64,000 nt of DNA from Symsagittifera roscoffensis (GCF_963678635.1 NC_087062.1:86405845-86469844); one strand, 5' to 3'; shown: positions 42,610 to 54,000, counted from the first letter of the stretch. Notes: generated from the sequence alone by a model not told the origin. Numbers and translations are program-made.

Positions 42610-43420
42610 ATTTGAGCTACAAATCAGAACTGGTTATTCGAAATTTTGCGGAGCAAAGAACAATTCGTGTAATTCTTACAGAGACGAAGGAATTTTTCCG
42701 CCTGAAGTTTATCTTGATATTTTGGAAAAAGTTTTCTAACAATTTTTTGAACCAAAAATTTTTAAAGGAGTGCTAATTCATGTACTGTTCTGTAGATTTC
42801 CTATGTTCAACTTTTACTTTGGAGATGAATGGAATACAACGCATTAAAAGACTTGTGTATCACCGACAATATTATACTCTATAAAATCACTGTATAACAT
42901 CGGCGAAAATGTTCTTATAATTTGATAAGAATACTGAGGATAATGCGGTCCATTTCCACTCATTATAACCTGTGTTTGATTTTGTTCAAAGTCACAACCA
43001 AAATTGTGACTCAAATTGGAAATTTGAATCATAAGCATTGATTGATCCTCGAGTAAATTATCCATATTTTCTGTTTCAATCAAATATCTGAGCACCATGT
43101 CGTTCTCGAGTTTTCCTGTTCATGACTACAATTATATCAACGATACTTGGATACAATCCTGGTTCAAAATGCATCTTTTCAACCTTTCTTTTCTCCTCAG
43201 AACTGCCATCTACGAATCTAAACTTTTCCTCAGTAAAACTTTGGTACAAAATGGGTACGATTTTTCTGAAAAAGAAATCTTCTGTTCTCTTTTTATTTGT
43301 ATTTGTTCGGGTCAAGATTTTGCTAAAGAAACAAGACTAATATTTGGGTAAAATTTGAAAAAAGCGTTAGAAACTAGCTCAGTAGTAAACGAATCTATGA
43401 CAACTGATCGATAGAATTCC
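42610..43420 (-). pseudogene. Penton/minor-capsid-like protein remnant, unit 4
   Basis: The segments KMHFEPGLYPSIVDIIVVMN, NLLEDQSMLMIQISNLSHNF, MSGNGPHYPQYSYQIIRTFS and SDFIEYNIVGDTQVF are all present in order on the - strand, in two overlapping frames joined near 43,080. Confidence 0.55.
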
Positions 43421-44150
43421 AATTTATAAAAAGATTTACCTTTAATCTGAACTTTTTTTCTGCTTTTTTCATGAAATTTTCCGATAATTTCGTCTTGGTA
43501 GAGATCTTTGGTGATGTATACAGGAAGATTTTTTAAAGATATTGCAAAAATTTGAAAATTTTCAACTGAAAAAGCTGGCTTGTTTTTCTTTCGGAACATC
43601 CTTATTTGAAATTCTGGCTCCAATTCCAACTTCATCTTTGGTTTCTTATGCCTTGTTTGAACTTTATTGTACAGAATTGAGAAGAATTGAGGGTTTTTGA
43701 CATCTCTACATAAATTTCCAAAAGATCTATCAATGCAACAATTAATTGTAGACACAATTTGATGTAACTTGCGAACGAGTTATTCACCATGATCTTCTAT
43801 GTAACGGTAACTTATGTGTTTTAAGGATTCAATAGTGCTCTCTGCAAGTACAGATTTTGTTTCACTCATTGCTGAGTCAGTTTCAACGTCTTTCTCCTTG
43901 CAAAAAGTTTTGAAAGTTCTCCCATATTCTGCTCCTGTCAACCCAAAATTGTTCAGGAGTGTATTTTCGAGAAGTAATTTTTTTTGAAAACTTGCAAAGT
44001 TTCTTTGCCATATTTTGTTTTCATTGTTTGAACTCTGACAACCGCAGAAAAAAATCAACAGCAACCAACGAAAGGTTGACTTCTATGTTTTGACTCCCTA
44101 GTTTGTCCAAAAAAGCCAAACCCATGCACAAATCTTTGTTGATATTTTTT
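43421..44150 (-). pseudogene. Polinton-type integrase remnant, unit 4 (most complete)
   Basis: The - strand reads, with frame changes, MGLAFLDKLGSQNIEVNLSL and VAVDFF (first catalytic Asp region, near 44,040-44,130), a segment containing EQFWVDRSRIWENF (second Asp region, near 43,920-43,960), TGAEYGRTFKTFCKEKDVET, SVLAESTIESLKHISYRYIE with the Glu intact (GAG at 43,840-43,842), then the C-terminal VYITKDLYQDEIIGKFHEKS. This is a retroviral-type DDE integrase as carried by Polintons. At least three frame breaks are visible. It is the only copy where all three acidic positions can be read. Confidence 0.65.
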
Positions 44151-44400
44151 GAAAAAGCTTGAGGTTATCGGAAATGTCTGATTGGAGGAGCAAGTTTTTT
44201 ATACGATGTCGATTTTTGTAAAAATTGCTCTTTCTCTTTTGCCAAACCGCTTGCTTTAGTGAAATTTTGCACAGAACCATAGGCCACTCTACCGCTAGAA
44301 TACAATCTGTTAAGACCTACTGTTTCAAAAGAAGCTCCTCTGTCCTTTGCTTTGGCATTGTTGTTGTAACAAGTTTAGGTGGAATTTGAGTTGCCTGTCA
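44098..44400 (-). pseudogene. Small basic ORF next to integrase, unit 4
   Basis: Second copy of the 33,434-33,790 ORF, now broken: KISLKQAVWQKRKSNFYKNR and LLLQSDISDNLKLFQKISTK remain (44,098-44,280), with upstream parts in other frames. Function not known. Confidence 0.4.
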
Positions 44401-44590
44401 AAATGGCGAGGTAAACATATGGAAACTCAAAATTTTTTCTCTTTATTGCACACAAAATCTACAAAAGGTTCTTTTTTGTCTCAGTCATCTAATAAGATTT
44501 TTTCTGACTGACTCAATTTAATTATAGAAGAATTCGAAAATAAACCAATCAGATGCTTAATGTTACTCCTTTCCAACCTTGCATTTACAG

Positions 44591-46059
44591 CATTGTAAAT
44601 AGAATCAAAATCTTTTGGTACAATCTCTTGTTTTTCTTGCCCTTGTTCCAATTTCTGTTCCAATTACCACATACTGATCCATACAATGCCAACCGCATAA
44701 TGACAAAAGGAATGATAAGGGATGTAAGTTGTAAGCCTTCAGGTGAGCTTAAAATAGTTTTCCTTTTTTGCGGTGAAGTTCTTCTTCGTGTTAGTTCTGT
44801 TAATTCTCTTCAGTTTTTGATACATCTATTTTTAGGAGATTCTGAAGCTTCCCTCGTAGCAAATTCACTGTACATTTGCTGAGGAACTGTATAAAATGTT
44901 TCGGACAATGGAGGATGAATTGTTTTCGAAGTTTTTGGAAAAAGTTTGAATTATTGGGAGTATAGAGACGTATTGTATGCTCATCGTCCAAAAAATTCTG
45001 TTCTTGCTGTTAAAAAAGTTGTGATAAAAATGAACCACTGTTTGAGCAATATCCAAGCAAATCAACTGTTTTTGGAGCTCAAATAATGAGTAATTGACGA
45101 TAAGGATTAATTGATGACAAGGATGTTGCATATTGATACCACTCTTTTAATTCAGATCCGATACCTCATTGTTGACTCAATGTATTGATTTGTAAGACAT
45201 CTCTCGGTGATCTGCACAAGACTAGGCTTCTTTTTTGTAGTTCGATATCTCTTTCCAATTTGCTTTGATGAAACAAGTTATACTTTGTATAAACTGTATT
45301 CAGTCCCTATGTCTTCCAGCAGTAGCATTTTTTTTTACAAACTCTAAAAACTTGAAATATTTTCAAATGAGTCATCATATTTTAACAGTTCATTTATTCT
45401 ATTATTGGAAAATTTTTTGCGATCAGTTCAAAGTCAACTCCATGGATAAACTTTAGGTTTTTTCTATGCATTTGTCCATAGAGAGGTTGATAGAGCTGAT
45501 AAAAATAGAAAATTTATTCAAATTTGGGTTGAAATGTACCAAAATTTAACCAATCAAAAATTAGATGCAATTTTCCGGATTCACTTGGACCAACTAGCGA
45601 AAAAAAAACTCGTTTTTTGTTACAACAATTTTATTCATAGTTTTGGAGATGTTAAAATATATATAACCGAATGTACTTGATAAATTTGCAACCCAAACTG
45701 TTCTTTCTTAACATGTATGGATAAAATTATCTGAAGCATTGCACAATCAAACTATCATTAAAACAATGACAAATAAATGTACAGAAAAACTAGAAGAGAC
45801 TTTTTCATAAACGTCCAAAAACCTCCATGATTTTTGTTCATGATTCTCTTCATCAAAAAAAAAAATTCTCAAATTTTTTGCTTGTCACATGCTGCAAAAA
45901 AACTTCACAAGACATCATCGCAGCTTTGTCCAGAAGCTTGCATCTTCCAAGACTCAAGGATCAGCTTTTCTACAAAAAAGACTCGAAAAGTTCAAAACTC
46001 GAAATATGAGTCTGATTTGTTTTAAAATTTTTGATTGCTTTAGTGAGGGTTATGGATCT
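44591..46059. other. Unassigned stretch between the virion-gene array and the 2.6 kb duplication
   Basis: Short ORFs on both strands (for example - strand 44,865-45,131, and 44,800-44,991 containing LLRGKLQNLLKIDVSKTEEN) look like fragments of decayed coding sequence, but I cannot assign any. An element ATPase gene, expected in Polintons, was looked for and no Walker A motif was seen. Confidence 0.35.
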
Positions 46060-46139
46060 TTAAATAGTGAAATATTGAGCGAATTCATGTATTGTTTAAC
46101 ACATGTGCAAAATTTAAATGAGATTTTTTTTGCAATAGG

Positions 46140-46625
46140 CAAAATTTTGTTAAATTTTTTTCACTAAGCTAGCAAAAATTATTTAGTTTTTTCTACAATA
46201 TACAAAAATTGTTTTGATTTTTTTAAAACAAATTTGCAAACGTTTTTATAAAACTTTTGTGTAGGATGCAAGTTTATCCGTGTTTTATCAAAAGAATTTG
46301 CGAAACCTAACCTTTTTTTTCTTATGCAAATGTGAAAAACCCAAAAAGTTTATTGTAGCAATAAAAATGTAAGAAACATTTTGTAAGAATAAATAGAGAT
46401 TTAAAGTGTCAGAAAAACTTGTGATAAATTTTTTAAAAATTGAGAAAATTTGATGAAATCTTTCTCAAAATGCAAAATTATTCCGATTTTTTTTCTAACA
46501 AGTATGCAAAAAAAAATTGTGATAGTTTTTACAAGATGCAAACAATGCTGTCAAGTTTTCATCATGTATGCAAAAAATGTTGTGAAGTTTTTTACAAGAC
46601 GCTGAAATTGTTTTAATTTTTTGCC
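46140..46625. repeat. Degenerate tandem repeat of a TGCAAAAATTGTT-type unit, copy A
   Basis: Imperfect 35-50 base units of the form ACAAGATGCAAA...TTGTGAAGTTTTT; also present in copy B (about 48,770-49,260). Confidence 0.5.
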
Positions 46626-46935
46626 ATGTTTGCAAACCAACAAGCTGTCGAGCAGCAGAAAAATTTTGATAGTTCTCATTGGTGCGCAAAACTGGTCTTG
46701 CCTCCATCACATATCTGGAGTCAGGAAAATCGAAACAATCAATCCCAATTTGTTCTGCAATCTGCGTTATCTTTAACGTCGTTTGAAGCTGATTCTCGGT
46801 TATGGGAGCCTGCATCCGGTGTCGTTCACTAAAGTCTCTCCTCATGATCTCGATCATGTGCCACACTTGAATTGGAACATCCAATTGAGCCAAGAAAAAA
46901 ACAGATACTGACTCAAGCACCTTGATTGTCAACAT
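46495..46935 (-). CDS. Unknown 146-aa ORF in copy A
   Basis: ATG at 46,935 on the - strand. The first 100 residues look like ordinary protein (SVFFLAQLDVPIQVWHMIEI, RRDFSERHRMQAPITENQLQ, QIAEQIGIDCFDFPDSRYVM). The last 45 residues come from a TGCAAAAA-type repeat and are probably not original. The same N-terminal sequence is preserved in copy B (49,372-49,698) with only a few changes, but with a different C terminus. No family recognised. It is divergent to the + strand polymerase gene and lies in the same element, so it may be an element gene. Confidence 0.4.
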   Translation of the reverse strand: MLTIKVLESVSVFFLAQLDVPIQVWHMIEIMRRDFSERHRMQAPITENQLQTTLKITQIAEQIGIDCFDFPDSRYVMEARPVLRTNENYQNFSAARQLVGLQTWQKIKTISASCKKLHNIFCIHDENLTALFASCKNYHNFFLHTC

Positions 46936-47770
46936 TTCTGGTGAAAACTCAACCGAGTACTGAGGCTATTATTCTGAACGGAGAAGATCATATTGAGAAG
47001 TAAGTTAAAGTTACTGAATAAAAAAACAAAGGCTGACTAAGAGCTTAGAGAGGAGCTAGTTGACGGTAGTTGAGTTCAATTAACTTGAAAATAAAAGGAT
47101 TTTTACTTAAGAGAGAGGGTTACCCTCAACTCAAATGTGTTATTTAACCAATCAGATTAGATTTTCCGTATATGGATGGTAGTCCTATCCAATCAGAATT
47201 CAGCTTTCCTTTAGGGAAATTTCGATGAAAATTCGTGTCCAATCAGATACAAATTTCCATTTATGGCATTTTTCTACAATTCGTCGTTACCATTACAAAA
47301 AATGATCGATTTTGTTCTGTTTCACAAATTCGAATCTTCCAATATGAAAAAAAACAGAGGAAATTGCAAGATTAAATGGCCACAGGTTTCTTGCTATAAA
47401 AAAAGAATTAAACTGCCAATATAACTAACAAAAAAGAGAAAATTAGTGTTTCTTCGAGTTTCTCTTTGGAATATTATCATACGACTTCTTGATTAACTCC
47501 AAATTTTCCCAAATAAATTTTTTTTGTCAGTTGTGTCAGTTGTAGTTCAGCAGTAAGCTTAAAGCTTTGATACCCAATACACAGTTCGAAAGTAAAAATT
47601 TTGATTGAGTAAGTCTTCCTTAATTGTCTTTTACTTGAACGTCCAAAAAATTATCAAAAAAGTATAAGTCTACTTCTATTTCATCAATCAGGAAATCACA
47701 CAGAAAATTATTTTCCTGTAGAGTCGTTCGAGAAAATTCAAAAGTTTTTAACTGACATTTTTCAAATCAT

Positions 47771-48360
47771 GTTTATGATTCATCCAAAAGTTATGTCCAG
47801 AAGCTGCTGAGTTCTGATTGGTTGAATTTTTTTATGGAAAAATCTGAAATTTTCGTATGAAAATTTTGTAGGCGATGAAGTCATTACCACAAATTGTTTT
47901 TGCATGGGCCGTGACGTTATTTCTAATTAAAGTATGACTTCAAAATCAATAAAGAAAAATGCGTGGGCGGTGACGTCGTTTACATAAAAGAAATGACGTC
48001 ATGGCCATAAGAGGATTATTGTATAGGTGGTGTTGACGTCATTGTTAGTAAAGAAAAGTTATGATTCATGTTTATGATTCATCCAAAAGTTATGTCCAGA
48101 AGCTGCTGAGTTCTGATTGGTTGAATTTTTTCTGGAAAAGTCTGAAATTTTCGTATGAAAATTTTGTAGGCGATGAAGTCATTACCACAAATTGTTTTTG
48201 CATGGGCCGTGACGTTATTTCTAATTAAAGTATGACTTCAAAACCAATAAAGAAAAATGCGTGGGCGGTGACGTCGTTTACATAAAAGAAATGACGTCAT
48301 GGCCATAAGAGGATTATTGTATAGGTGGTGTTGACGTCATTGTTAGTAAAGAAAAGTTAT
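47771..48360. repeat. 299-bp direct duplication inside copy A
   Basis: GTTTATGATTCATCCAAAAG starts at 47,771 and again at 48,070 (299 bp apart), and the two copies are almost identical to about 48,360. Copy B has a single equivalent (from about 50,578). The unit includes the TGACGTCA sites and CCAATCAGA-type phrases. Confidence 0.8.
47994..48339 (+). promoter_or_regulatory. Cluster of four perfect TGACGTCA (CRE/ATF-type) sites
   Basis: The octamer TGACGTCA occurs at 47,994-48,001, 48,034-48,041, 48,292-48,299 and 48,332-48,339, with further partial sites (GTGACGTCG, GTGACGTTA) between. They lie 200-550 bases upstream of a polymerase start copy (48,547). Bound by bZIP factors (CREB/ATF) in animals. 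A role as element promoter is inference. Confidence 0.5.
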
Positions 48361-49371
48361 ATTTTTTGAATTAAACCTTTATTTTTGTTCGCCAATCAGA
48401 AACTGTCAATCAGTTTTTTAATAATTTTTTTAGATCGTTACTACGCGAAAAAAAATGAAGTTTTTTCATTATTTAATTGGTTTTTTTAATTTTCAAATTT
48501 GGAACATTTCTTAAGTCCCAGTTCAATTTTTTTCATTTTTTAGGATAATGCCTGCTCTTAACCGAAACAAAAACCGAAACAAGAAGACTGTGGAAACATG
48601 TATGCTTGCCAGCACGCAGCTCCTTGACATTGAAACAGATGTACTAAAGGAGTTAAATAGTGAAATATTGAGCGAATTCATGTATTTTTTAACACGTGTG
48701 CAAAATTTAAATGAGATTTTTTTTGCTATTGGGAAAATTTTGTTAAATTTTTTTCACTAAGCTAGCAAAAATTATTTAGTTTTTTTACAAGATACAAAAA
48801 TTGTTTCAATTTTTTTAAACAAATTTGCAAACGTTTTTATAAAACTTTTGTGTAGGATGCAAGTTTATCAGTGTTTTTTTAAAATTATTTGCAAAACCAA
48901 ACCTTTTTTTTCTTATGCAAATGTGAGAAACCCAAAAAGTTTATTGTAGCAATAAAAATATAAGAAACATTTTGGAAGAATAAATAAATATTGAAAGTGC
49001 CAGAAAAACTTGTGATAAATTTTTTAAAAATCGAGAAAATTTATTGAAATCTTTCTCAAAATGCAAAATTATTCCGATTAATTTTTCTAACAAGTATGCA
49101 AAAAAAATTGTGAAAAGTTTTACAAGATGCAAACAATGCTGTCAAGTTTTCATCATGCATGCAAAAAATGTTGTGAAGTTTTTTACAAGACGTTGAAGTT
49201 GTTTTAATTTTTTGCCATGTTCACAAGAAATTGTTGTAAAATATTTTGCAAAATGCAAAAGTAAATTAACCTGTTTGCAAATGTGTTTTAACAATTTTTC
49301 TACGAACTCTAACGTTATCTGTTTGTTCCTAACTCTTTTAGGGAAAAACCTTAAATAAAAAAATTCAAAGC

Positions 49372-49698
49372 TCAAGACAACAATAAAATTATTTGCAAAC
49401 CAACGAGCTGTCGAGCAGCAGAAAAATTTTGATAGTTCTCATTGGTGCGCAAAACTGGTATTGCCTCCATCACATATCTGGAGTCAGGAAAATCGAAACA
49501 ATCAATCCCAATTTGTTCTGCAATCTGCGTTATCTTTAACGTCGTTTGAAGCTGATTCTCGGTTATGGGAGCCTGCATCCGGTGTCGTTCACTAAAGTCT
49601 CTCCTCATGATCTCGATCATGTGCCACACTTGAATTGGAACATCCAATTGAACCAAGAAAAAACCAGATACTGACTCAAGCACCTTGATTGTCAACAT
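49372..49698 (-). CDS. Unknown ORF, copy B counterpart of 46,495-46,935
   Basis: 108 codons; the first 100 or so match the copy A ORF with a handful of substitutions (for example SVFFLAQ against SGFFLVQ), then the frame ends in LQIILLLS because the downstream repeat was lost. Preservation of the frame in both copies hints at, but does not prove, past selection. Confidence 0.35.
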   Translation of the reverse strand: MLTIKVLESVSGFFLVQLDVPIQVWHMIEIMRRDFSERHRMQAPITENQLQTTLKITQIAEQIGIDCFDFPDSRYVMEAIPVLRTNENYQNFSAARQLVGLQIILLLS

Positions 49699-50341
49699 TT
49701 CTGGTGAAAACTCAACCGAGTACTGAGGCTATTATTCTGAACGGAGAAGATCATATTGAGAAGTAAATTAAAGTTACTGAATAAAAAAACAAAGGCTGAC
49801 TAAGAGCTTAGAGAGGAGCTAGTTGACGGTAGTTGAGTTCAATTAACTTGAAAATAAAAGGATTTTTACTTAAGAGAGAGGGTTACCTTCAACTCAAATG
49901 TGTTATTTAACCAATCAGATTAGATTTTCCGTATATGGATGGTAGTCCTATCCAATCAGAATTCAGCTTTCCTTTAGGGAAATTTCGATGAAAAGTCGTG
50001 TCCAATCAGATACAAATTTCCATTTATGGCATTTTTCTACAATTAGTCGTTACCATTACAAAAAATGATCAATTTTGTTCTGTTTGTCAAACAAAATTAA
50101 AAAAGTTACATTTCACAAATGCGAATCTTCCAATATAAAAAAAAATACAGAGGAAATTGCAAGATTAAATGGCCACAGGTTTCTTGCTATAAAAAAAAAG
50201 AATTAAACTGCCAATATAAGTAACAAAAAAGAGAAAGTAATTATAAAATTAGTGTTTTTTCAAGTTTCTCTTTGGAATATTATCATACGACTTCTTGATT
50301 AACTCCGAAATTTCCCAAATAAATTTTTTTCGTCAGTTGTG

Positions 50342-50548
50342 TCAGTTGTAGTTCAGCAGTAAGTTTAAAGCTTTGATACCCAATACACCGTTCGAAAGTA
50401 AACATTTTGATTGAGTAAGTCTTCCTAAATAGTCTTTTACTTGAACGTCCAAAAAATTGTCAAAAAAGTCTAAGTCTACTTCTATTTCATCAATCAGGAA
50501 GTCACACAGAAAATTTTTTTTCCTGTAGAGTCGTTCGAGAAAATTCAT
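50342..50548 (-). CDS. Small acidic ORF in copy B (68 aa), doubtful
   Basis: The - strand reads MNFLERLYRKKNFLCDFLID then EIEVDLDFFDNFLDVQVKDY. It looks protein-like but is broken in copy A, where the equivalent region is near 47,580-47,745. Possibly an exon of the same gene as the 108-codon ORF further along the - strand. No family recognised. Confidence 0.3.
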   Translation of the reverse strand: MNFLERLYRKKNFLCDFLIDEIEVDLDFFDNFLDVQVKDYLGRLTQSKCLLSNGVLGIKALNLLLNYN

Positions 50549-50796
50549 AAGTTTTCAACTGATATTTTTCAAATCATGTTTATGATTCATCCAAAGTTAT
50601 GTCTAGAAGCTGCTGAGTTCTGGGTGGTTGAATTTTTTCTGGAAAAATCTGAAATTTTCGTATGAAAATTTTGTAGGCGATGAAGTCATTACCACAAAAA
50701 GCTTTGCATGGGCCGTGACGTTATTTCTAATTAAACTATGACTTCAAAACCAATAAGGAAAATGCGTGGGCGGTGACGTCGTGTACATAAAAGAAA

Positions 50797-50841
50797 TGAC
50801 GTCATGGCCGTAATAGGATTATTGTATAGGTGTTGACGTCA
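50797..50841 (+). promoter_or_regulatory. Two TGACGTCA sites upstream of the polymerase gene, copy B
   Basis: Perfect octamers at 50,797-50,804 and 50,834-50,841, about 210-250 bases before the ATG at 51,050; same arrangement as in copy A. A pyrimidine run ending TTTTTTAG (51,038-51,045) just before the ATG also fits a splice acceptor. Confidence 0.5.
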
Positions 50842-51049
50842 TTGCTAGTATAGAAAAGTTATATTTTTTGAATTAAACCTTTATTTTTGTTCTTCAATCA
50901 GAAACTGTCAATCGGTTTTTACTAAGTTTTTTAGATCGTTACTTCGCGAAAAAAAAATCAAGTTTTTTCATTATTAAATTGGTTTTTTTAATTTTCATAT
51001 TTGGAACATTTCTTAAGTCCCAGTTTAATTTTTTTCATTTTTTAGGATA

Positions 51050-54000
51050 ATGCCTGCTCTTAACCGAAACAAAAACCGAAACAAGAAGACTGTGGAAACA
51101 TGTATGGTTGCCAGCATGCAGCTCCTTGACATCGAAACAGATGTACTAAAGGAGTTATTCATTGCCCTGACTGTAGATATTTGACCTACAATCAGCAAAA
51201 AATCAACTATTATATGTCTAAAAAGCATGCTTCATCAACTTCCAAGCATCGAAGGTTTGTTCTTCTGAGGAGCAAGAGTTCACCAGTAACTACTCTCTCA
51301 AACACCATCGGCGGAAAGTACATGGTGCTAAGCAACCGAAACCCAGTGATACGGTTGCTGACCTGTGCAAAATGGTGGAGGAGGAGGGGGAGGATGGAGA
51401 AAAACTCAAATAGGAGTTTAGACCTTGTCAACATTTTCTGGTGGATACGCAGATAGGAAATGGGAGACACAACCCAATTTAACTTCCAAATCTCCAAATA
51501 AGATACTAAAATTATCAATCAAAAAATTCAAGAAGTCTTCAACAAGCTCGGTTCTGCCGCAAAATCAACATTGCTCTCGCGTTTGTTCTTCAAAAAATTA
51601 AGACTGGAGCGTTTGTTCTTCGAAAAATTGAGACTCGGTATTTCTACGCTCATTAAAACAATCCTTGTTTGAAAAACCCCAACACCATTTGCTTTGTACA
51701 AAAGCAGCCTTGGTAACAATTCAAGGAAAGTAGAAAAATTTGATATTGCGAAGACTGTACACGATAACTTCAAAACACAAAGTGGCGATTCAAGTTGATC
51801 ACAGGTGTGACAACTTTCGCTTCCTTGCTCCAAAACATACCAATGGGATGTCCGGACTATGTCTTACCCGAACCTTTACTGAAAAATCATACTGTTAACT
51901 GTCCACTACTAAGAAGGACAAAGAACCACTCAAAGATCATTTGTGTCTTTTCCGCGCGTTAGCAATATACATGAACGGACACAATAATCTCGACTCTTTC
52001 ACGTCTACATACTTTACATACTTTATATCTAAGTCTGTTAATAATCCTAAAAACTTTCGTGGAGTTTCCATTGAAGACTTATCTGTTGTCGAAGAAATTG
52101 TGCAAAGAAACAATTTAATTAGCCTTTCGATATCCAAGAAGGCAAAGATGTAGGAAATTTAGCTCAAAAAAGTATTGGATAATTTGACATAAACAGTCAA
52201 ATTATTAAGACTCAAAAACCAGATCCTTCAAATAAACAATATAGATAGCTTCTTCCAATCTTTCCGGAATCCCAGTTGGGACACTTTCTTCAAAAGATCT
52301 GAGATTCTAACAAACATCTCCTGAGATGTAAGGATCGAGTGAGGCATATTTACTCAGAGAAACTTTTTGAGCCTTATAAAGCCCTCTTTAAAAAGCTAGA
52401 AGGATTCAATCTTCTAGTTTCTGAAGATAATGAAAATTTTAATAACTTAGCAGTTTTCGGTTTTGGGTCGATTTGTGATGAAAAAGGAGAATTGAAAGAG
52501 ACACAAACTTCGACCTGGTTTTGAAATTTTGTTACAACTTCAGTTTCTATATCATCAAATCTGATTGTTGAACCCATTTTTTTGTACAACAAGGTCCGCA
52601 GAGCTTGCTCATTGATTTTGTTTTGAATCTCAATCTTTTGGCTGAGAAAAGTAAGTTGGAACTGAAAACTAAATTTAAAAAAATTTAATATCCGTCAAAA
52701 AACGATTCAAAAACATTAGCTGAATGAGCGGCGCAAGAACTATACGAATAACAAGTTTGAATACAAAGACGAATGCATCGAAGACTCAGAAAAAGCAGAT
52801 ATGTCAACCCTGTTTTTTCCATTGCAGAAAAATCAGCTGATTGATTTTATTCAACATCTGGAGAGATATGCACACACTTTATCTGTTTTTGGATTTAACA
52901 GCGGCAAATATGATTTGAACTTCATGCAGTCCTACTTAATCCCTTATTTCATTTGCGATGAAGACTAAGAAACATCAGTCATCAAAAAAGCGAACGAATT
53001 AATATCTTTCAAGTTTGGTGATATACCTTTTCTCGTTATAAGGAAATTTCTGGAGGGTGCAACAATTTTGGACTCCAATTTAATGCCTCTAAAGATATCG
53101 CAACGAAACGTTTCTTTTCATATGAGTGGTTTGACTAACTTAAATTTTCCCGAATTTTCACCGTATGAAGCCTTTTTCAGTAAAATTAGAAACAACAACC
53201 CTCTGGACAAAAATTTTATCGATTATGAAGCGAAGCTGCAAAAGAACGGCTGTGACGAACAACGAGTAATGGAAAAGCTTCAAATCAAGACTTGAAATCT
53301 AATGACATTTACCTACAAGATAATTGGCAGAAAAACGTCAAATGAACTGTGTTCAAAAACTTTTTAAAATGGTACAACAACAAGGATGCTGATCCAATTC
53401 TAAAAACAATGCAAAACATGACTCACTACGTGGAGATTGATATGTTGAAACTTGGATGCACTATTGCAAATCTATAAAACATAGGCCTACAAAAATCTAC
53501 AAATTACAACATTTATCAGTTTAAAGAAAATCAAAATGATTTTGTGAAAGAATTCTAGAAGACAAGACTCCCGGTGGACCTTCCGTTGTTTTCACTCGAA
53601 AAGTTGTATATGATGAGACATTGATCAGACTTTCATCAAATATATGAAAATCGATTGATGGAATTAATGCAAGCCAGCTCTACCCTTAGTCAAGATATGC
53701 CAAGACGGATGTACACGAGATGGGAGTTTGACAACCATATGCAGAACTTTAAATCTAGTCATAACTGATCTCGCAACTTTGAGATTATGGTCTTTCTACC
53801 AAGAACAATGACCATGATGCAAAATAGAGAGCTTTTCCACATCTAAAAAACCGAAGGAAATCGACTGCTTAAATGTGGACAGTTGTTGTGATCACTGTAA
53901 AACAGTTTTCGAAGCAATAGGATGTTACTACCACTTCTGTTCCTGTCCCCCTTAACAGATTAGGATAATTAAGAAAATAATAAGAAAAGAGAGACAGCTG

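Larger units (their letters stand above)
31268..44590 (-). mobile_element. Tandem array of four Polinton/Maverick-like virion-gene units
   Basis: The same gene block occurs four times in direct orientation, read from the - strand. Approximate units are 31,268-34,374, 34,375-37,528, 37,529-40,681 and 40,682-44,590. Equivalent points in units 2, 3 and 4 are 3,159 and 3,155 bp apart. The order on the - strand is protease, small basic ORF, integrase, penton/minor-capsid-like, basic protein, major-capsid-like. The protease is present only in unit 1, and the integrase core only in units 1 and 4; units 2 and 3 have lost that segment. Unit 1 lacks the C-terminal part of the capsid gene and has a 520-base deletion between the basic and penton-like genes. 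All copies contain stops and frame breaks. Confidence 0.75.
46060..51154. repeat. 2.6-kb tandem duplication (copies A and B)
   Basis: Copy A is 46,060-48,652 and copy B 48,653-51,154, starting with the same TTAAATAGTGAAATATTGAG phrase (offset 2,593 bp) and ending with GTACTAAAGGAG. They are highly similar throughout. The end of each copy contains the first codons of the polymerase gene (48,547-48,652 and 51,050-51,154). Copy A carries an extra internal 299-bp duplication. Confidence 0.8.

Noticed and set aside
31444-43351. + strand ORFs inside the tandem array (for example 35,964-36,227 and 43,097-43,351)
   Set aside because: They recur in each unit at the same place but lie opposite the better-supported - strand structural genes; Phe/Leu/Ser-rich antisense shadows.
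44591-46059. Polinton packaging ATPase
   Set aside because: Expected from the element type, but no Walker A (GxxxxGKS/T) or Walker B pattern was seen on either strand.
31268-51154. CRISPR array
   Set aside because: Repeat units are 118 bp to 3.15 kb with no short regularly spaced repeats and unique spacers, and the DNA is eukaryotic.
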